Shown here: positions 1 through 5,154 of the stretch, one piece after another
How positions within the stretch are numbered: position 1 is the first letter of the stretch
Layout: the number at the start of each line of letters is the position of its first letter
DNA from: Candidatus Sumerlaeota bacterium
Lineage (GTDB): Bacteria; Sumerlaeota; Sumerlaeia; MWCT01; JAGHBZ01
Direction: 5' to 3'
Length of the DNA: 6,248 nt
Assembly: GCA_021160705.1 (NCBI GenBank)
Contig: JAGHBZ010000343.1
Coordinates: 1 to 6,248, forward strand
The notes under the pieces: model-generated
What the model saw: only the letters and a program-made list of their open reading frames with translations
Database searches by the model: none
Told to the model about the DNA's origin: nothing
Made by a program: the position numbers and the translations under genes

Positions 1-1
1 T

Positions 2-388
2 TCTGAATATGAAGTGTTCAAAACGCTAAGCAACCTTGGGAAAGAACTCGTTGAACTTCATCTACTCAGACATCCTGCACTTGAAGAAAGCGAAGTCGGG
101 TTTCCAGAAGCCGGCTCCAATAAGGTGGAAAAGGTCGCCTACGATGAAGAAAACCGCAGGGTATTTATAAACAAAAAACAGTACTTTGAGGGTATTGCCC
201 GGGAGGTCTGGGAATACAGAATTGGTGCGTATCAGGTGATGGAGAAATATCTCAAAGACAGAAAGAAAAAGAAACGGAAACTCTCGCTTGATGAGATTAA
301 CCATTACATAAAAGTAGCTAAAGCCATCCGATTAACTATCAACCTCCAGAAACAAATAGACCAAGTTTACAAAAAGGCAAAAATTTAA
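2..388 (+). CDS. C-terminal end of a type ISP-like restriction-modification enzyme (5' end outside window)
   Basis: The frame is open to the left edge of the window, so this is the last ~128 codons of a longer gene. The GTG at 14 is an internal valine codon, not a start. The text resembles the C-terminal specificity domain of type ISP (LlaBIII-like) single-chain restriction-modification enzymes. It has an F..L..LG.EL..LHLL segment near the edge. At 203-265 there is a block reading EVWEYRIGAYQVMEKYLKDR, which matches the family's VW.Y.IGGYQV..KWLKDR signature. Then comes the lysine-rich, LSLDEI..Y.K...AI..TI.L...ID helical end. In known members this domain recognises the DNA target, while the nuclease, helicase/translocase and N6-adenine methyltransferase modules lie upstream. 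Those parts cannot be seen here, so a type IIG enzyme or plain N6 methylase with the same C-terminus is possible. The end of the gene looks intact. Confidence 0.78.
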   Translation, partial: SEYEVFKTLSNLGKELVELHLLRHPALEESEVGFPEAGSNKVEKVAYDEENRRVFINKKQYFEGIAREVWEYRIGAYQVMEKYLKDRKKKKRKLSLDEINHYIKVAKAIRLTINLQKQIDQVYKKAKI

Positions 389-410
389 ACCGTCAGACTG
401 GCGGAAGTTT
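387..410 (+). terminator. Possible intrinsic terminator after the type ISP gene
   Basis: Two bases after the taa stop (386-388) lies a near-palindrome, CCGTCAGACTGGCGG (390-404). As RNA it folds as CCGUCA/UGGCGG with a GAC loop: six pairs, one of them G-U. It is followed by AAGTTTT, so the U-tract is only four long. The flanking AAA and TTT could extend the stem across an AAG bulge. Position right behind the stop supports a terminator; the short U-run weakens the call. Confidence 0.42.
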
Positions 411-573
411 TCCATCCCGGGTCGTATTTTTAGGAGTTTTAAAAAAATTAACTTGATTTTTCGCCCTTCTTCAGATGATATGAACTTATCTTCCAGAACA
501 GAGATTTGTACCCATATGAGCACGAAAAATCCAGGGAATAACAAAAAGCCTTGTAGTAGCCTTTTGATTGTAG
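411..573. other. Intergenic stretch without recognisable gene
   Basis: Three-frame forward reading gives frequent stops, except one frame open from about 390 to 595. The text of that open frame (for example ..LSSRTEICTHMSTKNPGNN..) matches nothing I recognise and has no ribosome binding site. No D...ExK nuclease motif was found in any forward frame, so this is not an obvious N-terminal half of the degraded endonuclease that follows. The stretch begins T/A-rich. It may be deletion-junction or decayed DNA. Confidence 0.4.
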
Positions 574-745
574 GCGAAATATTACAAAAGGAATAAATAC
601 AGCTGGCAGTCCAGAGGAATATATAATGCCAACGGTTCGTATGAGAAGGGGTTATCGGAATTTACCTTCAATATAAGAATTATTTGATAAAAATACGAAG
701 GAAGTTCTGGCAACGTGGGATGTCTATATTATAGTAGGTACATTT
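574..745 (+). pseudogene. Upstream remnant of MvaI/BcnI-like endonuclease gene, broken by stop/frameshift
   Basis: Directly upstream of the ATG at 746 and in the same frame, codons 677-745 read ELFDKNTKEVLATWDVYIIV followed by GTF. This is fluent protein-like sequence resembling the ..VLAYWD.. segment that precedes the conserved C-terminal block of MvaI/BcnI-type endonucleases. That frame is closed by taa at 674-676. The neighbouring forward frame, open from 574 to 684, reads RGIYNANGSYEKG (613-651) and then SEFTFNIR (655-678). It could join to ELFDKNT by a single-base frameshift around 676-686. The same-frame text on the far side of the stop (MPTVRMRRGYRNLPSI, 626-673) is a less convincing alternative. 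Either way an older, longer reading frame appears to have been interrupted. The catalytic N-terminus is not found further upstream. Family assignment of this piece is inference from pattern memory. Confidence 0.5.
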
Positions 746-1009
746 ATGACAAAGCTAAGTAGGTTGTTAGTTGTTATAGCAGATAGAAAAGTAGAAAAAG
801 GGAAAGAGTATTTTCATTACAATGAAGCCTATCTTTTAACAGACCCCAGTGCCCGGAATTTCATAGAGGCATTTAAAAAGTCACTTATAGGCATAGATAT
901 AAGAATGCATTTAAAAGAAAATGGAGCCGTCAGAAATAGAGGGACAGCATTTCGCATTAAGGAAAAAGATTTAATAGAGCTTTACGAACACCGTCGGAGG
1001 CTTATATAA
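746..1009 (+). CDS. C-terminal fragment of an MvaI/BcnI-family restriction endonuclease
   Basis: The 87 codons from the first ATG after the upstream stop contain RLLVVIAD..., then GKEYFHYNEAYLL, then IDIRMHLK, then VRNRGTAFRI. These look like the C-terminal half of MvaI/BcnI-family (MutH-like fold) type II endonucleases, where a [VI]D.R.....(H/N).GT.FRI block ends the domain. Full-length relatives are roughly 230-260 residues. The catalytic D...ExK cluster sits in the N-terminal half, so this product should not cut DNA by itself. ATG 746 has a weak AGG (736-738) seven bases upstream, and coding-like sequence continues upstream of it, so it is probably not the original start. The gene ends two bases before the methyltransferase start, the normal layout for a cognate restriction-modification pair, which supports the call. 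It could still be expressed as a stub; annotate as likely non-functional. Confidence 0.58.
   Translation: MTKLSRLLVVIADRKVEKGKEYFHYNEAYLLTDPSARNFIEAFKKSLIGIDIRMHLKENGAVRNRGTAFRIKEKDLIELYEHRRRLI
996..1000 (+). promoter_or_regulatory. Shine-Dalgarno for the methyltransferase
   Basis: GGAGG lies 11 bases before ATG 1012, inside the last codons of the endonuclease remnant. It supports the 1012 start. It also means methyltransferase translation depends on sequence within the broken gene, which could help explain why this end of it has been kept. Confidence 0.6.
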
Positions 1010-1011
1010 AA

Positions 1012-2295
1012 ATGCGAACAACCCTGCGGAAGCTCAATAAATACAGAGATGAGAGCTGGGATTTCCGTACAGCGGATACAAAACAATATACTCACTGTTT
1101 TCATCCATACCCTGCAATGATGATTCCTCAGGTAGCTGGGCGCATTTTAGACGAATTTGGTGAGGATGCTAAACTTTTATTTGACCCGTATTGTGGCACA
1201 GGGACTTCGCTGGTAGAAGCAAATTTAAGAGGTATAAATGCCATAGGTTCAGATATTAATCCGTTAGCTCGGTTGATAGCTAAAGTTAAAACGACAATTA
1301 TTCCTGTAGCAAAGGTAGATGCTCATCTAAAAGATTTCTATGACCTTATATTTTCAATTCGGTTAGGGGGTAAGGAGATTAAGCCTAAGATACCTGAATT
1401 TAAAAATATTGGGTATTGGTTTAAAAAAGAGACTCAATATTGGCTCGCCGTTGTTAAAGAATATATTGAAAGAATTGAAGACGAAGATATTCAGGACTTT
1501 TTCAAAGTAGCTTTCAGCGAAACGGTAAGGGAAGTGTCATTAACCAGAAATAGTGAGTTTAAGTTATATAGGATGAGCGAGAAGCAAATAGAGGAGTTTA
1601 ATCCTGATGTTTTGTCCATAATGGTCGATAAGCTAATACGCAATAGAAAGGGAATGGCTGAGTACATTTCAAGAAAAAAGAACAAAGCGAGTTCAAAGAT
1701 TTTCGGTTTTAACACGGTTTGTGGAATCCCTGAAAATATCATTTTACCGGAAAGCATAGACATAATAGTAACCTCTCCACCTTATGGTGATTCAAGAACC
1801 ACAGTAGCATACGGGCAGTTTTCACGATTAAGTAATCAATGGTTAGGACTTGAAGAATATAACGAGGTTGATAAAATATCAATGGGAGGAATAAGAAGGA
1901 AAGGATTGAAAAATTTTAAATTTGAGCCACTTGATAGTGTATTGTCTCAGATTGCTCATATAGATAAAAAAAGAGCGTATGATGTGATTTCTTTCTATAT
2001 AGATTATGAAAAATCAATAACCAACATTTCAAGAGTTGTTAAGAGGGGTGGTATAGTAGCTTATGTTGTGGGTAATCGTAGAGTGAAAGGAATAGAAATA
2101 CCAAACGATGAAATTACGGGGGAATTTTTTGAAAGAAATGGATTCAAACATATAAAAACAATATTAAGAGATATTCCAAATAAAAGGATGCCTAAAAGAA
2201 ATAGCCCGACCAATGTGGCTGGAGTGACAGATACAACTATGACTTATGAATATATTGTCATACTACGAAAGGAGGAGGGGGGCAATGATACGTAA
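1012..2295 (+). CDS. DNA methyltransferase, TSPPY type (probable N4-cytosine)
   Basis: This is a 427-residue S-adenosylmethionine-dependent DNA methyltransferase of the N4/N6 amino-methylase superfamily. Visible motifs in order are: an N-terminal FHPYPAMMIPQ element (30-40); the SAM-binding motif I FDPYCGTG (57-64); an acidic motif II stretch GSDINPLA (79-86); a variable middle region (about 95-245) that may hold target recognition; the catalytic motif IV TSPPY (254-258) followed by GDSRTTVAYGQFSRLS; and a late strand KRGGIVAYVVGN (344-355). TSPPY is typical of N4-cytosine enzymes, while N6-adenine enzymes usually have DPPY or NPPY. Motif I precedes motif IV, unlike the circularly permuted beta class. 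No internal stop or missing motif is seen, so it should be active. Next to an MvaI/BcnI-like nuclease remnant, the natural inference is the modification half of that system, now effectively solitary. The recognition site cannot be read from sequence. Confidence 0.88.
   Translation: MRTTLRKLNKYRDESWDFRTADTKQYTHCFHPYPAMMIPQVAGRILDEFGEDAKLLFDPYCGTGTSLVEANLRGINAIGSDINPLARLIAKVKTTIIPVAKVDAHLKDFYDLIFSIRLGGKEIKPKIPEFKNIGYWFKKETQYWLAVVKEYIERIEDEDIQDFFKVAFSETVREVSLTRNSEFKLYRMSEKQIEEFNPDVLSIMVDKLIRNRKGMAEYISRKKNKASSKIFGFNTVCGIPENIILPESIDIIVTSPPYGDSRTTVAYGQFSRLSNQWLGLEEYNEVDKISMGGIRRKGLKNFKFEPLDSVLSQIAHIDKKRAYDVISFYIDYEKSITNISRVVKRGGIVAYVVGNRRVKGIEIPNDEITGEFFERNGFKHIKTILRDIPNKRMPKRNSPTNVAGVTDTTMTYEYIVILRKEEGGNDT
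2269..2275 (+). promoter_or_regulatory. Strong Shine-Dalgarno deciding the start of the exported protein
   Basis: AAGGAGG ends nine bases before ATG 2285 and lies wholly inside the methyltransferase coding sequence. The farther ATG at 2246 in the same frame has no comparable site and would put 13 charged/polar residues ahead of a good signal peptide. This fixes 2285 as the start. Confidence 0.85.
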
Positions 2296-3964
2296 AACGT
2301 TATCCCTTATACTTTGCGTATTATTGATTTATCCGGTAGTGGGTTTTGCGTCTGACGCTACTGGAGACGAATTTGAGTTTTTATTATCTTTGGCTCCCGG
2401 TTGGGGAACAGAGGATTTAGAACAGGCTCAGAAGAGTGATGATTGCACTACACTATATAAAGATGCACAAAAGCTAATAGAGCAGAAGGAGTATGAGAGA
2501 GCACAGAAAATCTTGGAAAGGCTCTTCTGGGACTATAAATATTGGGGTTGCCCCTTGAGGAAACAAGTTGAGGTAGAACTTTCTTATGTAAAGGCACTGA
2601 GATGCCTGGAGAAAATGAATTTCTTCAACCCGGTCTACTCATTTAAGAGATTGGACGGGAAGAAGTGGTCGTTTGTGCTGGATACTGCAAGAACCTCCCT
2701 TATGGAAATCCTCAAGAAACATCCTGATTTTTATCGCATCCAGGAAGTGAAAAATTTCTTAAAACAGGTTAACATTGATGAAGAAGTAAAGAAGGTATTA
2801 ATAGAGAATGGCGGACTTACAAAAGTTGGAGAATTTCCTTTAAATGAATGGCTGGCAAAAGTAGAAAAAGAAGAGTTGATGAATCTAAGAGAAGGGTTTA
2901 AAGAGATTCTAAATAACTACCCTGAGTATTATCGCGGAGTGGAGTTGCGTTACGGTGCAGTGAAATGCCTTTATTTAGCTGGAGAGAAAGGGTTCATTGA
3001 TGAGGCAGAGACTCTTTTAAGCGAAGCACACACACTCACAGAAAAAGCGCTCCGGCAGGATTTATATTTGTGTCTTGCTGATGCTTATGCCTCTGCTGGC
3101 GATAAAGCAGGGATGCTGAAGACATTAAAGAAAATCAAACAGGAATATCCGGAATTAGAAGATACGGTTAAATTCAAACTGGTAATGTTACGCTCATATA
3201 ATAAGCTCCTGAAGAAAAATGGAGTCTCTGAGATAGAGGAGGCAATAAAAAGCGGTAAAGAGATGCGAGAAATAGCACTTGAGGGGATAAAACTAATGCT
3301 GACACAGAACCAGAAGGATTATTTTGGAGATTATATCAGAAACATAAAAGGATATTATTGTCAAATCTGTCCGCAGATTGACCTGAATGGAAATTATAAG
3401 GAATCGGTGAATCCTGAGTTGTGCGAGAAGTACAGGGGGGTGCTCTGTGCAGAATTGGGTAAAACGGTGAGCGAGATTTTAGAGTTGGTAATGGAACATT
3501 TAAATCTGGCAATAAACGAAAATAACCCGGCTAAGTTAGAAACCACGTCAGAGATGGGAACCTGGCTTTTTATAAATGCTGTTTTTACTTCTTGCAACTC
3601 AGGAGAGTTCCCCGGACTTTGTGAAAAGTGGGTCTGGGTTTTGAGAAATAAAGGCAGGAGGTTTTTGCAAGCGCAGAACTATGAATTTGCAGATATAGTT
3701 TATAGTAATTTGATTCACTCACTAAGCTGGGTGGATTACAAAGAGGTGTTGCTTGAGATATTGCTGGAGAGTCTTCAAGGATTTCCAGAAGAAAAAAGAC
3801 CCTCCCGTATTTTAAAAGTAGCTGAGTCAGCCCTTATAATGGATTTTGACCTTGATGAGAGGTTTCCAAGGGATGAAATAAAGATGAAGCGAATTATCCT
3901 GAAGAGAGTAAAGTCCCTAATGAAAGGGTATCAAGGAGAGAGAGTAGCCCTTGCCTTGAGGTGA
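2285..3964 (+). CDS. Secreted TPR-like helical-repeat protein, function unknown
   Basis: This is a 559-residue protein starting with a clear Sec signal peptide: MIRK, a hydrophobic core of about 16 residues, then VVGFA before SD, so cleavage is likely after Ala22. The rest is alpha-helical and rich in Lys, Glu and Leu. It has helix pairs that look like degenerate tetratricopeptide repeats, e.g. LYKDAQKLIEQKEYERAQKI early, and a segment LYLCLADAYASAGDKAGMLK in the middle. The mature part holds about eleven cysteines, including C359-x-x-C362 and two pairs further on, unusual for a TPR protein and compatible with disulfides after export. There is no lipobox, no C-terminal membrane anchor and no recognisable enzyme motif. 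I do not recognise the family. The periplasm or cell surface is the likely location. The gene overlaps the methyltransferase by 11 bases and is probably translated from the same transcript. Confidence 0.7.
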   Translation: MIRKTLSLILCVLLIYPVVGFASDATGDEFEFLLSLAPGWGTEDLEQAQKSDDCTTLYKDAQKLIEQKEYERAQKILERLFWDYKYWGCPLRKQVEVELSYVKALRCLEKMNFFNPVYSFKRLDGKKWSFVLDTARTSLMEILKKHPDFYRIQEVKNFLKQVNIDEEVKKVLIENGGLTKVGEFPLNEWLAKVEKEELMNLREGFKEILNNYPEYYRGVELRYGAVKCLYLAGEKGFIDEAETLLSEAHTLTEKALRQDLYLCLADAYASAGDKAGMLKTLKKIKQEYPELEDTVKFKLVMLRSYNKLLKKNGVSEIEEAIKSGKEMREIALEGIKLMLTQNQKDYFGDYIRNIKGYYCQICPQIDLNGNYKESVNPELCEKYRGVLCAELGKTVSEILELVMEHLNLAINENNPAKLETTSEMGTWLFINAVFTSCNSGEFPGLCEKWVWVLRNKGRRFLQAQNYEFADIVYSNLIHSLSWVDYKEVLLEILLESLQGFPEEKRPSRILKVAESALIMDFDLDERFPRDEIKMKRIILKRVKSLMKGYQGERVALALR

Positions 3965-3983
3965 TTTCGGGGTTCAGAATCAC
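3961..3983 (+). other. Hairpin overlapping the stop of the exported-protein gene
   Basis: GTGATT-T-C and GAATCAC pair (7 bp with one bulged T) around a GGGGTTCA loop, overlapping the tga stop at 3962-3964. No U-run follows (next bases are TGCAAGG), so it is not a standard intrinsic terminator. It could protect the 3' end of the message or be chance. Confidence 0.3.
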
Positions 3984-4357
3984 TGCAAGGTGGTAGGGGG
4001 GATAGATGACACATCCCGCGGGAATTGCGAAATCAGGTAGGTGAAAATTAAGTTTTAATCTTGATGATTATCCTTTCATTCTGCTTACTCCTGCCTCTTT
4101 AAAATATGTCATTGATGGGGCATTCAGAAGAACAAGATATAAAACACAATGCTGATTAGAAGGCGGAATGTAAACCCCAGGAATGTTGAGGATTAGACCA
4201 TTCTCCGACAGCGTTAGAAACGGAAGACTCGTTCAGGTGAGATTGTCAATATTGAATAAATTATTGCTCTCCTCATATCAATCAGTCATAATGGGATACA
4301 TTTAGTATAAAATGAGTTAGGTAGAGTTGTGAATTTCTGTCATTATAATGATTTGGT
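3984..4357. other. Gene-free intergenic region upstream of the MCE operon
   Basis: About 375 bases with stops in all forward frames and no convincing reverse gene. It holds a perfect 10-base palindrome TCCCGCGGGA (4014-4023), the short palindrome CAATATTG (4247-4254) and A/T-rich DNA nearer the ATPase gene with several -10-like hexamers: CATAAT 4287-4292 (16 bases after TTGCTC 4265-4270), TATAAA 4306-4311 and TATAAT 4344-4349. The AT-rich end probably carries the operon promoter. I see no RNA gene or riboswitch I can name and no trace of an MlaE-like permease. Confidence 0.45.
4341..4350 (+). promoter_or_regulatory. Probable -10 element within a palindrome, 8 bases before the ATPase start
   Basis: CATTATAATG is a perfect 10-base palindrome containing the consensus -10 hexamer TATAAT (4344-4349). 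A start of transcription 7-9 bases downstream would fall at or just before ATG 4358, giving a message with almost no leader. No good -35 box sits at 16-18 bases (GTAGAG region), and TTGTGA (4327-4332) is too close. Used alone the evidence is modest. Confidence 0.35.
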
Positions 4358-5152
4358 ATGGTAAATGAGGCAATAATACTAATCCAGGATTTGCACAAGA
4401 CACTTGAGAACAAAAAGGTACTGGACGGAGTGAACTTGAGTATTAGCGAAGGGGAGACACGTGTAATCGTTGGGCAGAGTGGCGAGGGAAAGTCTGTACT
4501 CCTAAAACATATCATCGGGTTGATGATACCGGACAAAGGGAGTATCTGGGTTGATGGCATAAAAGTAGACCCTTTTGATGAGAGAGCAATAGCACGCGTA
4601 CGCGAGCGAACCGGGATAGTGTTTCAGCACTCGGCGTTGTTTGATTCATTGACGGTGCGGGAGAATGTGGCCTTCGCACTCATTAATAAGCACAAACTCT
4701 CCAATAAAGAGATTGATAGGATAGTGGCGGAGAAATTGGCACTGGTTAATCTTTCGGGCGTAGAGGAGATGATGCCCTCTGAGCTCAGTGGTGGAATGAA
4801 GAAACGGGTTGCCATAGCAAGAGCACTGGCAACAGAGCCGAAAATAGTGCTATTTGATGAGCCGACGACCGGGCTTGACCCACTCACTGCCGAGAATATC
4901 AACGACCTGATAGTTGAATTAAAAGAGAAACTAAGCGTCACACAGGTGGTCGTGACCCACGATATTCATAGCAGTTGTAAGATAGCTGACAATATCTCAA
5001 TGCTCAAAGGGGGAAAAATCATAGCTACCGCAAGTGTGGATGAGATGATGAAAAATCCAGACCCGTTTATTCACGAGTTTATGACCATCTCAATGACGCA
5101 TATTAAGGACAGGGATTCTGATGGAGAAATAGTATCGCAGGAGAGAGCTTAA
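4358..5152 (+). CDS. mlaF: MCE/Mla-type lipid transporter ATP-binding protein (MlaF-like)
   Basis: This is a 264-residue ABC ATPase, the usual size for MlaF. All nucleotide-binding elements are present: Walker A GQSGEGKS (39-46), Q-loop Gln90 in GIVFQHSALFDSLTV, signature LSGGM (143-147) followed by KKRVAIARALA, Walker B IVLFDEP (163-169), D-loop GLDP (172-175) and switch His201. FQ.(S/G)ALFDS(L/M)TV and LSGGM.KR, rather than LSGGQ.QR, are marks of the MlaF/Mkl subfamily. That subfamily powers phospholipid or lipid movement between inner and outer membranes through an MlaE permease and an MCE protein. The MCE gene follows after 2 bases. The start has no visible Shine-Dalgarno; a TATAAT lies eight bases upstream. 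The C-terminal ~25 residues extend past the core fold, in the region where E. coli MlaF contacts MlaB, but no MlaB is seen here. The symbol is by family; the lipid substrate is unknown. Confidence 0.9.
   Translation: MVNEAIILIQDLHKTLENKKVLDGVNLSISEGETRVIVGQSGEGKSVLLKHIIGLMIPDKGSIWVDGIKVDPFDERAIARVRERTGIVFQHSALFDSLTVRENVAFALINKHKLSNKEIDRIVAEKLALVNLSGVEEMMPSELSGGMKKRVAIARALATEPKIVLFDEPTTGLDPLTAENINDLIVELKEKLSVTQVVVTHDIHSSCKIADNISMLKGGKIIATASVDEMMKNPDPFIHEFMTISMTHIKDRDSDGEIVSQERA
5139..5145 (+). promoter_or_regulatory. Shine-Dalgarno for the MCE gene
   Basis: AGGAGAG lies within the last codons of the ATPase gene, ending 9 bases before ATG 5155. Together with the 2-base gap between genes it indicates coupled translation of the two transporter subunits. 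Confidence 0.6.
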
Positions 5153-5154
5153 CT

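Noticed and set aside
14..16. GTG at 14 as a gene start
   Set aside because: The frame is open to the window edge and the conserved family text continues across it; no ribosome site can be seen.
332..544. Reverse-strand frame of 70 codons over the intergenic region
   Set aside because: It overlaps the end of the type ISP gene and the terminator-like hairpin, has no ribosome site in front, and has a low-complexity hydrophobic start with no family resemblance.
684..730. TTGATA (684-689) and TATATT (725-730) as a promoter for the endonuclease fragment
   Set aside because: The spacing is 35 bases, far from 16-18, and both lie in what looks like former coding sequence.
2246..2284. Upstream ATG as start of the exported protein
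   Set aside because: It would add 13 polar residues before the signal peptide and enlarge the overlap with the methylase; the strong AAGGAGG belongs to ATG 2285.
4014..4023. Palindrome TCCCGCGGGA as an operator or terminator
   Set aside because: A single 10-base palindrome with no loop, no T-run and no second copy nearby; chance is sufficient.
4282..4560. Reverse-strand frame overlapping the ATPase start
   Set aside because: Most of it is antisense to well-supported ABC ATPase codons including Walker A; its Ser/Pro/Thr-rich text is typical of a shadow frame.
4624..4941. Reverse-strand 105-codon frame
   Set aside because: It lies entirely antisense to the conserved ATPase core (signature and Walker B) and is Ser-rich shadow sequence.
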